Positions 48,507 through 57,350 of a stretch of DNA of 64,000 bases are shown piece after piece. The translations under genes were made by a program, and so were the position numbers. This stretch comes from Rhizobiaceae bacterium (GTDB lineage Bacteria > Pseudomonadota > Alphaproteobacteria > Rhizobiales > Rhizobiaceae). The notes beneath the pieces were generated by a model. That model ran no database searches, was not told the origin of the DNA, and saw nothing but the letters and a program-made list of their open reading frames with translations. Every line of letters starts with the position of its first letter. The first letter of the stretch is position 1. The DNA lies in the NCBI GenBank assembly GCA_028279875.1, contig JANQMU010000015.1, positions 120,158-184,157 on the forward strand, written 5' to 3'.

Positions 48507-49511
48507 CTACCCGCTTCTGCGATCCCGCATGATGACAAAATCCGTTCCGGTCCTCGTGTCGGGATGGGCCGGAAGGTCCGTCAGCATGAAGGCCGATCCG
48601 GGATGCAGGTTCCGGGCGATCTGTGCGTAGGCGTCGGGTGGAATCGTCAGTCGGGTCGTCGCCGCCAGTTCCTGCTGTTGCAGGACATCGCTCTCGTTGC
48701 CGCTGCCCATGCCGACGGCCAGCCAGTCGAATTCCTTCCGGTCCGCGTCGAAGGTCTGCAGGATATAGACATGGTTGCCGAGCGGCCTGTTCGGCTGTGC
48801 GATGCCGATCTGCGACTGCAGGATAATCTCACCGTCCTTGAGACCATAAACCCGCCGGTCGGCGCCGCTGGCCAGCAGGCTGAAAGAGCCTTGGCCCGTG
48901 CCTTCACGGTCGATCGGCAGTGATTTTCCCGCGACATGACCGGTCAGGGTTTCGATCTGTTTGAGATCGGCGTGGGACATGACGAGGCCGGTATGGGAGA
49001 GGCTGCCGACGCCCGAGCGCTCATTGGTGACGATGACCGGCGTTCCATCATGTGTGACTTCGAACAGCGCCGCGGCGAAGGGTGACGGCAGGTGCACGCA
49101 TCCATGGGAACTTGGATAGCCCGGCAGGCCGCCGGCATGCAGCGCCGCGCCGCCGAAGAAGAACTGGCTGTCGGGCATCGGCGCATTGTCGTATTTTCTG
49201 GAGTGGTGCATCTTCTCCTTGCTCAGGATGGTGAAGACACCTGTCGGCGTTTCATATCCGGGGCGGCCGCTGGAGATGGTTGTCGCGCCGATGCGCACGC
49301 CGTTGCGGTAGACAAAGGCCAATTGATCCGACAGCGAGACGATGACGGCGACGGGCCCGTAGAGTGAGCGCTCGGGATACCATACCCATTCTCCGGCCTT
49401 CAGGACGTCGTCAGGCTGTGCCCCTTGCGCGAAGGCGCCCGTCGCAGTTGCGGACAGGATGGCGGTTGCGGCGATTGCCAGGAATGTGCGTCGGGATTGC
49501 CGTGTGATCAT
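48507..49511 (-). CDS. L,D-transpeptidase (YkuD) family protein
   Basis: Signal peptide MITRQSRRTFLAIAATAILSATATGAFAQG; GLPGYPSSHGCVHLPSPFAAALF active-site motif. Confidence 0.9.
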   Translation of the reverse strand: MITRQSRRTFLAIAATAILSATATGAFAQGAQPDDVLKAGEWVWYPERSLYGPVAVIVSLSDQLAFVYRNGVRIGATTISSGRPGYETPTGVFTILSKEKMHHSRKYDNAPMPDSQFFFGGAALHAGGLPGYPSSHGCVHLPSPFAAALFEVTHDGTPVIVTNERSGVGSLSHTGLVMSHADLKQIETLTGHVAGKSLPIDREGTGQGSFSLLASGADRRVYGLKDGEIILQSQIGIAQPNRPLGNHVYILQTFDADRKEFDWLAVGMGSGNESDVLQQQELAATTRLTIPPDAYAQIARNLHPGSAFMLTDLPAHPDTRTGTDFVIMRDRRSG

Positions 49512-49615
49512 TTTTGTACCTTCTTCGGGTCGCGCCGATGCGGCGCGACCGTGATTTGATTCACTGCCCGATATGGGATCTTCCATGTCCGCGGCAAGCG
49601 CCGAACACGCGACCG

Positions 49616-51046
49616 TTACTTTGACGCCAGAAGTCTTGCGATTTCGTTGCGAAGGTCGGTGAGGGCACCGGCTGCCTCCACGGGGAGTTCACCCGAGGCA
49701 AGCAGGTCGTTTTGCTCATAGGGATCGGCCGCAAGGTCGAACAATTCTTCGCCGCCGCCGACGGTGTTCATGTATTTCCACCGCCCGTCCCGAATGGTAT
49801 GCCCTTCCAGTTGGCGCGCCCGCCCGCTGTTGCCGCCGCCGGGCGAACCGAACAGTTCGGAATAGGCATATTGCCGATGCGGTCCGGCACTGCCCGCCAG
49901 AAGGGGGGCAAAGCTGACGCTGTCCTCCGGCCAGGAAACCGCGTCCCGGGTCTGGATGCCGGCGATATTCGCGATGGTGGCGAACAGATCCGTCGAATTG
50001 ACCAGTGCCTGCTCGCGTACCCCATGGCGGGTGACACCCTTACCGGCAACGATCAGTGGAGCATGAATTCCGCCTTCATAGAGGCTGCCCTTGGCGCGCC
50101 GCCGCTCATAGGGCGGCTGAACGGTTCTGTTGGGTGTTCCATTATCGCCGATGAAAATGATGACGGTATTGTCGAGAACCGGCTGAGGGATGGACTGCAA
50201 CAAACGGCCCAATTCCGTATCGAGCGCCTCAAGAGAAGCGAAGTAATAGTCGCGCGGGCGTTGCCGCATGCTGTCCGGACTGCCGTCCAGCCCACGGTCG
50301 GAGATCAGACCGCCAGGAGGCAGGTGCAGCGGCAGATGCGGTGCAATATGCGCCAGCCAGAGGAACCACGGCCGTTCGCCCTGTGCGTCGATCCAGGCGA
50401 TTGCTTCATCCGTGAGGACGGATGTCACATAGCCTTCGACCATGGCCGTTTCACCGTCCCGGGTTCGCGGCCAGTAATCGTAGTCGTCAACATTGCCGCT
50501 CACGATGCCGACATAGGTGCCGGCACCGGCCAGCCGCGGGTGATCGACATCACCATTGTCGGCCGTTGCAAGATGCCATTTACCGATGACCGCGTGAGCG
50601 TATTGTGGCGCGTATCGATCAAGGAACTGAAACAGCGTTGTCTCCGACAGGGGCAGGCCGTTGGAGGAATTGCGGCCCACGGCGGCGCCGACACCGGTTC
50701 GAAAGCCGTACCGGCCCGTCAGGATCGTCGCACGGGTCGATGAGCACACCGGCGTCGCATAGAAATTGTCGAAGACGACGCCCTCCCGGCACAGCCGTTC
50801 CAGAGTCGGCATGGCTGGTTTTTCAATGCCCTCCGGATAACACGGACTGGCATCGAGCCCCATATCATCAGCAATGATCAGCAGGATGTTCGGCGACGCC
50901 GAAGCCGGCAGTGCCGCGCCCAGAAGGCAGGCCACAGCCAGAACGGCTTGTGTCAGAAACAGTCGAAACAGCACGGGTCCGCCTCCCGAAATCAGCGTCG
51001 CAAACCGGGTTCTGTGCCAAGGACTAACAGGCCCGGCACGCGACAT
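49616..51046 (-). CDS. Sulfatase-family hydrolase (exported; start uncertain)
   Basis: NILLIIADDMGLDASPCY; TPVCSSTRATILTGRYGFRTGVG; IGKWHLA; TVIIFIGDNGTPN. Confidence 0.9.
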   Translation of the reverse strand: MSRAGPVSPWHRTRFATLISGGGPVLFRLFLTQAVLAVACLLGAALPASASPNILLIIADDMGLDASPCYPEGIEKPAMPTLERLCREGVVFDNFYATPVCSSTRATILTGRYGFRTGVGAAVGRNSSNGLPLSETTLFQFLDRYAPQYAHAVIGKWHLATADNGDVDHPRLAGAGTYVGIVSGNVDDYDYWPRTRDGETAMVEGYVTSVLTDEAIAWIDAQGERPWFLWLAHIAPHLPLHLPPGGLISDRGLDGSPDSMRQRPRDYYFASLEALDTELGRLLQSIPQPVLDNTVIIFIGDNGTPNRTVQPPYERRRAKGSLYEGGIHAPLIVAGKGVTRHGVREQALVNSTDLFATIANIAGIQTRDAVSWPEDSVSFAPLLAGSAGPHRQYAYSELFGSPGGGNSGRARQLEGHTIRDGRWKYMNTVGGGEELFDLAADPYEQNDLLASGELPVEAAGALTDLRNEIARLLASK

Positions 51047-51079
51047 CCAGTGAACAAAAGCTTAGAATTCAATGGTCGC

Positions 51080-52081
51080 CTATTGCACGACGAATCCGTG
51101 AGCAAACGGATCGTCGTCGTCGATATAGATCGTGTTGTCGCCCGTGATCCGCGCCCAGCCGCCGATCGACGGGACGATCGCCTCATAGTCGCCGACCCTG
51201 GTCGTGTCCTCGATCCGGCCGTGAAACAGCGATCCGATGATGCTCTCATGGACGAAATCGTCGCCACGTTCTAGATCGCCCCGGGCAAACCACTGGGCCA
51301 TGCGGGCCGACGTGCCGGTACCGCAGGGCGAGCGGTCGATCGCCTTGTCCCCGTAGAACACGGCGTTGCGCGCCGTCGCTTCGGGATGCCGTGCGGCTCC
51401 CGTCCACAGGATATGGGAGAGGCCGCGAATATCGGGATTGTCCGGATGGACAAAGGCGTAGGCCCCGTTCAGTGCGGACCGCAAGGTGCGGCTCATGCCG
51501 ACCAGATCGCCGACGGAATAGTCGGCCATGTCCCTGAAGGTCTCCTGCCGATCGACGATCGCATAGAAATTGCCGCCATAGGCGACATCGACCACCACCT
51601 CGCCGAGGCCGGGGCAGGTCGCGGGAAGTTCTCTGGAATGCAAAAAGGATGGAACATTGGTCAGTCGCACTTCAGCCACACGTTGACCGTCCATTCGATA
51701 GGTGACTGCCACTGGCCCGGCCGGTGTGTCGAGCCGCAGGAGCCCCGGCGTTTCGGGTTGCACGAGACCGCGTTCGACGGCGATGGTCACCGTTCCGATG
51801 GTGCCGTGGCCGCACATGGGCAGGCATCCCGACGTTTCGATAAACAACACGCCGATGTCGCAGTCCTCGCGGGTCGAGGAGTAGAGAATGGAGCCCGACA
51901 TCTGGTCGTGGCCGCGGGGTTCGAACATCAGACCGGTGCGAATCCAGTCGTACTCGGCAAGGAAATGCTCCCTTCTTTCAAGCATGGTGCTGCCTTCCAG
52001 CGGCGGGCCGCCGCCGGTGACCAGCCGAACCGGATTGCCGCAGGTATGGGCATCGATGCAAGTGAATGTATGGCGCGCCAA
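51080..52081 (-). CDS. Proline racemase family, probable 4-hydroxyproline 2-epimerase
   Basis: CIDAHTCGNPVRLV; LPMCGHGTIGTVT and DRSPCGTGTSARMA, so both active-site Cys are present. Confidence 0.9.
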   Translation of the reverse strand: MARHTFTCIDAHTCGNPVRLVTGGGPPLEGSTMLERREHFLAEYDWIRTGLMFEPRGHDQMSGSILYSSTREDCDIGVLFIETSGCLPMCGHGTIGTVTIAVERGLVQPETPGLLRLDTPAGPVAVTYRMDGQRVAEVRLTNVPSFLHSRELPATCPGLGEVVVDVAYGGNFYAIVDRQETFRDMADYSVGDLVGMSRTLRSALNGAYAFVHPDNPDIRGLSHILWTGAARHPEATARNAVFYGDKAIDRSPCGTGTSARMAQWFARGDLERGDDFVHESIIGSLFHGRIEDTTRVGDYEAIVPSIGGWARITGDNTIYIDDDDPFAHGFVVQ

Positions 52082-52123
52082 AGGATCCTCCGATGATGCT
52101 ATATTGCCGCGAAATCCCGCCTA

Positions 52124-53395
52124 TTAGAACCGGTCCGCGCGAAAAGGTTCAAGATCGATCGACGGCGGTTCGCCGCTGACCAGTTCGGCAACAAGCTCCG
52201 CCGTACCGGCGGATTGGGTCAGGCCGAGATGGCCGTGCCCGAACGCATAGATGACCCGTTCGCTCGTCGGCGAGCGGCCGATGACCGGCAGCGAGTCCGG
52301 CAGGGACGGGCGAAAGCCCATCCATGGGGTGCCGCCCTCGGTGTCGAGATCGGGCAGGAAGAGCCTGGCCTTGGCGAGCAGCGCGCCGGCGCGCGCGAAG
52401 TTGGGCGGCGCATTCAATCCGCCGAGTTCCACCGCGCCGCCGACCCGGATGCCGGAGCCGATATTGGTGACGACGAAGCCGTGGCCGCCGAAAGTCAGCT
52501 GCGTGCGCAGATCGAACGCCGCAGAGGGCAGCGTGGTGTTGTATCCGCGTTCGGTCTCGAGCGGGATGCGGTCGCCGACGGTCCTTGCAAGATCGTGCGA
52601 CCAGGCGCCGGCGCTCACCACCACCCGATCCGCCGCGAAACTGCGGTCGCCGGCGCACCGCACCGTCACATTCCGTCGTGTGGCAGACAGGGACATGGCA
52701 TCCGCAATCTCGATCTGCCCGCCGCGATTGCGGAAAATGTCGGCGATCGTCAGCGCATATTCATGCGGATCGGAGATCGAGTACCATTCGGGCGTGAATG
52801 TGCCTGATACGAACCGCTTGTCGAGCCCCGGCTGGATTTCAGACAGGGCATAGGCGCCGCGTATGTGTTCAAACGGGATGCCGAGCTGCCTGCGCGCCTC
52901 CCAATAGGGGCGTGTGGCCTCGAATTCCGCAGCGCTCTCATAGAGCTCGAGATTGCCGTCGCGCCGCAGCATGCTGCCCGTCGCCGTCTGCTTGAGAAAA
53001 GGCAGAAGCGCGTGTTTTGAGTGATCCATCAGAGTCGACTGGGCGCGGATGCCATGCTCGACCTGCGCAGGGCGCGCGGCACGCCAGAAACGCAACATCC
53101 AGGGCGCAAGTCTGAGAGCGTATCGCGGCGGGATGGAGAGCGGGCCGTGCGGATCGACGAGCCATTTCGGTGCTTTTCTGAGGGTGCCCGGCGTGGCGAG
53201 CGGGATGACCTCGGAAAAGGCAAAAGCGCCGGCATTGCCGCGCGATGCCTCGGCGGCCGGTCCCTTGCGGTCGAGAAGGAGAACCCGAAGCTTGTTTCGC
53301 TGAAGTAAGAAAGCTGTGGAAAGTCCGATTATGCCTGCGCCGACCACGATTACATCCGGCCGATTGCCCTGCTGGTAAGCCATTTTCGCCATCAA
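52124..53395 (-). CDS. FAD-dependent D-amino-acid oxidase/dehydrogenase, probable D-hydroxyproline dehydrogenase
   Basis: DVIVVGAGIIGLSTAFLLQRNKLRVLLLDRKG; YAFGHGHLGLTQSAGTAELVAELVSG; next to the epimerase. Confidence 0.85.
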   Translation of the reverse strand: MMAKMAYQQGNRPDVIVVGAGIIGLSTAFLLQRNKLRVLLLDRKGPAAEASRGNAGAFAFSEVIPLATPGTLRKAPKWLVDPHGPLSIPPRYALRLAPWMLRFWRAARPAQVEHGIRAQSTLMDHSKHALLPFLKQTATGSMLRRDGNLELYESAAEFEATRPYWEARRQLGIPFEHIRGAYALSEIQPGLDKRFVSGTFTPEWYSISDPHEYALTIADIFRNRGGQIEIADAMSLSATRRNVTVRCAGDRSFAADRVVVSAGAWSHDLARTVGDRIPLETERGYNTTLPSAAFDLRTQLTFGGHGFVVTNIGSGIRVGGAVELGGLNAPPNFARAGALLAKARLFLPDLDTEGGTPWMGFRPSLPDSLPVIGRSPTSERVIYAFGHGHLGLTQSAGTAELVAELVSGEPPSIDLEPFRADRF

Positions 53396-53453
53396 TTAAC
53401 CATCGGCTCCCGCCCGACAGGGCTGGAACTGGTGCAAATCTGGCCCTTCCCGG

Positions 53454-54368
53454 CTAAAACTGCGGTATTTGCGGGCGACTGGCAACTGCGACATTTAACA
53501 CATGTTCAACCCGGCGGCGGTGATCGCCGCTCAGGGGCTGGCGCGGCCCACGCACCCGGTCGGTGGAGCCGATTTCGATAACCTCCGCAAGCTTGATCTG
53601 CTGCACCAGAAAGGTCGAAACATCCAGGTCGAGAAGCGGGCGGAACCAGCGATAGATCGCCAGCGCCTCGCTGAAACGCTCCTGCCTGATCAATTCGTAG
53701 ATCGCCACACTCTCGTGCGGGAAAGCGACCGCAAGCCCGGCGATCCAACCCACGGCGCCGACGCTCAGTGCCTCGAAGGCCAGATTATCGACCCCGGTGA
53801 GCACCGCGTAGCGGTCGCCCAGCCGGTTGTAGATCTCGGTGGTGCGCCGGATATCGTCGGAGCTTTCCTTGATGGCGACAAACCGGCCATCGTCTGCCAG
53901 TTCGGCCATCATGTCGGGTGTCACATCCACCCGATAGCCGACCCGGTTGGAGTAGATCATGACCGGCAGATCCGCAGCGGCAGCGATCTCCCGCAGATTA
54001 TCGACCGTCTCACGGGGGCTGGTGTGATAGATGGGTGAGGGAACGACCATGATGCCATCCGCGCCGGCCCCGGCGGCCTGTTTTGCCAACGCACAGGCTT
54101 CCCGGGTCCCGGCCTCCGAAATGGTCAGCAGGGCCGGCTTCGCGCCGGTGGCCGCCTTGCACAATCGCAGGACGTCGAGACGCTCGTCATGCGAGAGCAT
54201 ATTTCCCTCGCCAAGCGTTCCACAAGCAACGAGACCGTGACAGCCGGCGTCCATCTGAAAGTCGAAGCAGCGTTCCATTTCGGCGTGATCGAGGCTGCCG
54301 TCCTCCTCGAATTTTGTCGTGACCGCTGGAATGACTCCCTGCCACATCGCATTGCTCTCCCTTTTCAT
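53454..54368 (-). CDS. Dihydrodipicolinate synthase family, possible pyrroline-4-hydroxy-2-carboxylate deaminase
   Basis: GVIPAVTTKFEEDGSLDHAEMERCFDFQMDAGCHGLVACGTLGEGNMLS; MIYSNRVGYRVDVTPDMM; FVAIKESSDDIRR. Confidence 0.87.
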   Translation of the reverse strand: MKRESNAMWQGVIPAVTTKFEEDGSLDHAEMERCFDFQMDAGCHGLVACGTLGEGNMLSHDERLDVLRLCKAATGAKPALLTISEAGTREACALAKQAAGAGADGIMVVPSPIYHTSPRETVDNLREIAAAADLPVMIYSNRVGYRVDVTPDMMAELADDGRFVAIKESSDDIRRTTEIYNRLGDRYAVLTGVDNLAFEALSVGAVGWIAGLAVAFPHESVAIYELIRQERFSEALAIYRWFRPLLDLDVSTFLVQQIKLAEVIEIGSTDRVRGPRQPLSGDHRRRVEHVLNVAVASRPQIPQF

Positions 54369-54388
54369 GTCGACCTGTTGATATCAGG

Positions 54389-54400
54389 ATTGGATCCAAT
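54389..54400. promoter_or_regulatory. Candidate GntR operator
   Basis: Perfect 12-bp palindrome ATTGGATCCAAT between the divergent DapA-family and GntR genes. Confidence 0.55.
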
Positions 54401-54510
54401 ATACAATTTGAGTCTACCTGGTGCCGACCATTATCGAAACCCGGTGACGGCGAGGCCAGATGTGCTTTAAACATGTCCGGCTACGGACAGGATGCGATAC
54501 GGGAGGTGTT

Positions 54511-55179
54511 GTGAAACTGAAGGCAACGGATATCGGCAGATCGGCTTCGGCGGCCTCGATCATTTTCGACTCCCTGCGCCAGGCCATTATCGACGGCGAG
54601 TTGGCCGACGGTGCACCTCTGCGCCAGGACGAAATCGCCTCTGCATTCAATACGAGCCGCATCCCGGTGCGCGAGGCGCTGACGCGGCTGGAACAGCACG
54701 GGCTGATCGAAAACCGCCGCTACCGCGGCGCCTTCGTGGCGGAGATATCAGCCAGGGAGGTAGCCGAGATTTTCGACTTCCGATGTCTTCTGGAAGGGGA
54801 GGTCATGGCGGTCTCGGTCCCGCAAATGACCGCACAATCATTGAAGGCAGCCCGGGAATACGGCCAAGCATTCGTCGACTGCCGGGAGCCGATGCAGTGG
54901 GGTGAACTCAACCGGAAATTCCACTATGCGCTCTACCGGGACAGCAAGCTGTCCTACCACCTGAAGATCATCGACAATGCGCTGGATCGCGTTGAACGCT
55001 ATCTGCGTGCCCAGTTGCTGATGACCGACGGACGCGGTCAAGCCCAGCGGGAGCACGCAAAAATCCTCGCAGCCTGCGAACAGGGTGACGTAGCCACGGC
55101 CGCGCGCCTGACCAGGGAGCACATATCCGGTGCCAAGACGGCGCTACTCGCCTATCTGCAATCACGCCGGGCCGGTTAG
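54511..55179 (+). CDS. GntR family (FCD) transcriptional regulator (GTG start)
   Basis: SIIFDSLRQAIIDGELADGAPLRQDEIASAFNTSRIPVREALTRLEQHGLIENRRYRGAFV. Confidence 0.9.
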   Translation: MKLKATDIGRSASAASIIFDSLRQAIIDGELADGAPLRQDEIASAFNTSRIPVREALTRLEQHGLIENRRYRGAFVAEISAREVAEIFDFRCLLEGEVMAVSVPQMTAQSLKAAREYGQAFVDCREPMQWGELNRKFHYALYRDSKLSYHLKIIDNALDRVERYLRAQLLMTDGRGQAQREHAKILAACEQGDVATAARLTREHISGAKTALLAYLQSRRAG

Positions 55180-55231
55180 AGGACCCTGCTTGACCACAGA
55201 GGCTACCGCACCAGCAGGCGGTTGAACCCCG

Positions 55232-55873
55232 TCAGAATATTTCGCCGGCCTCCAGCAGCGCATTGCGGCAGGTGCTGTCCAGCTTCGGACCATGCACTTT
55301 CAGGCAAAACAGCACATTGCCGTGACCGACGGGCAGGTTCGGGCAAAACCGCCTGAAGTCGCGGGCGCAGGCCTCGGCGGCCAGGCGCATTTCGCCGCGA
55401 AACGACAGTTGCGGCGCGCCGCTGGCCGTAACGGCCTTCTCGGTCATCTCCGTCGGCTTGGATTCAGGGACCGGAACGGTGGATGATTTGTCTTCGGGTG
55501 ACGTCGCCTCCGTCGTTGCGGCAGCGGCTTTGGTTTTTTTGTCGGCGGAAGCCGATGTCGAATCGACGGTTTCTTTACCGGCGGAAGCCGGTTTTGAGTC
55601 GACAGCTTTTTTGCTGGCGGAAGCCGGTGTTGAACCGATGGCTTCGACCGCCGATTTACAGCCCGACGACAGCTTGCTCTCATGTTGTTCAAGGCAGACC
55701 AGCGCCTGCATTCCGTGAGGCGGGACACCTGAACAATTGGCGCGGTAATCGGCGACGCAGTTTGACCGAATGGCCTGCTGTTGCGCGGCTGTGGGCGTCT
55801 GGGCAAAGGCGGTCGCCGACAAGACCGCCGATGCCGCAAGGGACAGGAAAATGATGAAACGTGGTGCACGCAT
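55232..55873 (-). CDS. Exported protein with two Cys-rich (GLG1-like) repeats (start taken as MRAPRF)
   Basis: Signal peptide; two units with identical spacing C-x7-C-x12-C-x11-C flanking a Ser/Ala/Lys-rich linker. Confidence 0.75.
   Translation of the reverse strand: MRAPRFIIFLSLAASAVLSATAFAQTPTAAQQQAIRSNCVADYRANCSGVPPHGMQALVCLEQHESKLSSGCKSAVEAIGSTPASASKKAVDSKPASAGKETVDSTSASADKKTKAAAATTEATSPEDKSSTVPVPESKPTEMTEKAVTASGAPQLSFRGEMRLAAEACARDFRRFCPNLPVGHGNVLFCLKVHGPKLDSTCRNALLEAGEIF
55539..55646. repeat. Three imperfect 36-bp tandem repeats inside the linker-coding region
   Basis: TTGTCGGCGGAAGCCGATGTCGAATCGACGGTTTCT / TTACCGGCGGAAGCCGGTTTTGAGTCGACAGCTTTT / TTGCTGGCGGAAGCCGGTGTTGAACCGATGGCTTCG. 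Confidence 0.85.
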
Positions 55874-55981
55874 GGGCAGCTCCTTTGGATCGGCGGATGA
55901 CGGGTGCCTTCCGCCTGCCCAAGGGAGTGTTCCGTTGCTTTGCGGCGTTACTGGGGCGCTCTGCATGCCACGGCCGTTTTT

Positions 55982-56200
55982 TCACATATCATTACCGGTC
56001 ATCCGCTCCCAGATCTCGTGGAAACGGCGCACATAAAGGGCCCGGATTCGTGGATCGGGTTCATCGCAAATCAGCACTTCGAGCGCGTCGAGCCGGCGGC
56101 ATGCGTCGACGGTCCGATGATCAATCGTCGGAACGGAAAGGCGCATCGCGCATTCCGGCGAGGCGCGCAACCGGACCGCACCGCTCATCGGTAAAGGCAC
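55982..56200 (-). CDS. Small hypothetical protein (72 aa)
   Basis: ORF with plausible composition (RALYVRRFHEIWERMTGN); no family recognised. Confidence 0.35.
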   Translation of the reverse strand: MPLPMSGAVRLRASPECAMRLSVPTIDHRTVDACRRLDALEVLICDEPDPRIRALYVRRFHEIWERMTGNDM

Positions 56201-56244
56201 CGCGGCGTCGGTGTCTCATCATCATGAAACCCCATCACCGGTCC

Positions 56245-56562
56245 TCAGGCGGCGTTTTCCAGATGGTCCTGCAGGGCGCCGTAAAAGTGGTCATTTGCCG
56301 CCCTGTCGGCCTCTATGCATCCGGCTAGGCGCTCAAACAGGGCGGCGCTGAAAGGATCGTCGCTGCGCCCTGAAATCCGCACGGTCCGCTTGTCGCGATA
56401 ATCACCGATCCGATTTCCGTCCAGCGCGATGCCGGTCACCGTGAAGCCGTAATCATGCGGGCCGGCTTCGCCCTCCAGAAGCGCGGTGCCCGAACACACG
56501 GCGATTTCGCATGTACCGATCGTCAGTGCGATCTCCTCGAAGGAATACTCCGTGTCAAACAT
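56245..56562 (-). CDS. Hypothetical protein (105 aa)
   Basis: Coherent ORF between flanking genes, protein-like composition (GFTVTGIALDGNRIGDYRDKRTVRISG). Confidence 0.5.
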   Translation of the reverse strand: MFDTEYSFEEIALTIGTCEIAVCSGTALLEGEAGPHDYGFTVTGIALDGNRIGDYRDKRTVRISGRSDDPFSAALFERLAGCIEADRAANDHFYGALQDHLENAA

Positions 56563-56753
56563 CCGATAACCTCTCCGTGGATCGCTCTAGAAAAAGGGGC
56601 GCCGGGTCAACGACGGGAGAACCGTTGCCCGGCGGACCGATACCGCCTTGCGTCAGGCCGGGGAGTGCGGCGGTTTCGGCTGAATCGAGAAATACCGAAG
56701 CGGTATACCGCAATCAATACCATTTTGGTATTTCATGTGTTCTGAGTCGGGTA

Positions 56754-56791
56754 TTGACATTCCAGTTCCAAATGAGACAAAGATGTCTCAT
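56754..56791 (+). promoter_or_regulatory. TTGACA box and TetR operator overlapping the tetR start codon
   Basis: TTGACA 56754-56759; perfect inverted repeat ATGAGACA-AAGA-TGTCTCAT 56772-56791; ATG at 56790. Confidence 0.65.
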
Positions 56792-57350
56792 GGTTCATAA
56801 GGAACGTCTTTCAACACGCGCGGCCGTGATTGAGGCCGGATTCAGGGTTCTCGGGCGGGACCCGTCCGCGTCCCTTTCACAGGTCGCCATTGCCGCCGGT
56901 GTCGGGCGGGCGACTTTGCACCGGCATTTCCCCGGTCGGGGCGATCTGATCGAAGCGCTGGTTTCACAGGCTGCGGCAGAACTGGATGCTGCAGCGACAG
57001 CCGCCGCGAAGGGCGCCGGCTCCCACACGGAGGCGCTGAAGAGGATTATGGCCGCAGTGATCGCACTCGGTGATCGGCAATGGTTTCTCGCCACGGAGAA
57101 ACAGGCCGCCGATCTGCAGATGGTAAAGGATGTCGAGCGGCGGGACCAGGAGTTCAGGCGATTGATGAAGGCCGCCCAGTCCGAGGGCCTGTTTTCGCAA
57201 TCATGTCCCCTTGAATGGGCGATTGCGGCATTTGATCATCTCGTCTATGCCGCCTGGATTCTGGTCCGCGACGGCGAGGCGACGCCGAAACAGGCGTCCC
57301 GTCTTGCCTGGCAGACGCTGACGGCCGGAATCGGGAAGGCCCGGCTGTGA
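56790..57350 (+). CDS. TetR/AcrR family transcriptional regulator
   Basis: MVHKERLSTRAAVIEAGFRVLGRDPSASLSQVAIAAGVGRATLHRHFPGRGDLIEALV. Confidence 0.9.
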   Translation: MVHKERLSTRAAVIEAGFRVLGRDPSASLSQVAIAAGVGRATLHRHFPGRGDLIEALVSQAAAELDAAATAAAKGAGSHTEALKRIMAAVIALGDRQWFLATEKQAADLQMVKDVERRDQEFRRLMKAAQSEGLFSQSCPLEWAIAAFDHLVYAAWILVRDGEATPKQASRLAWQTLTAGIGKARL

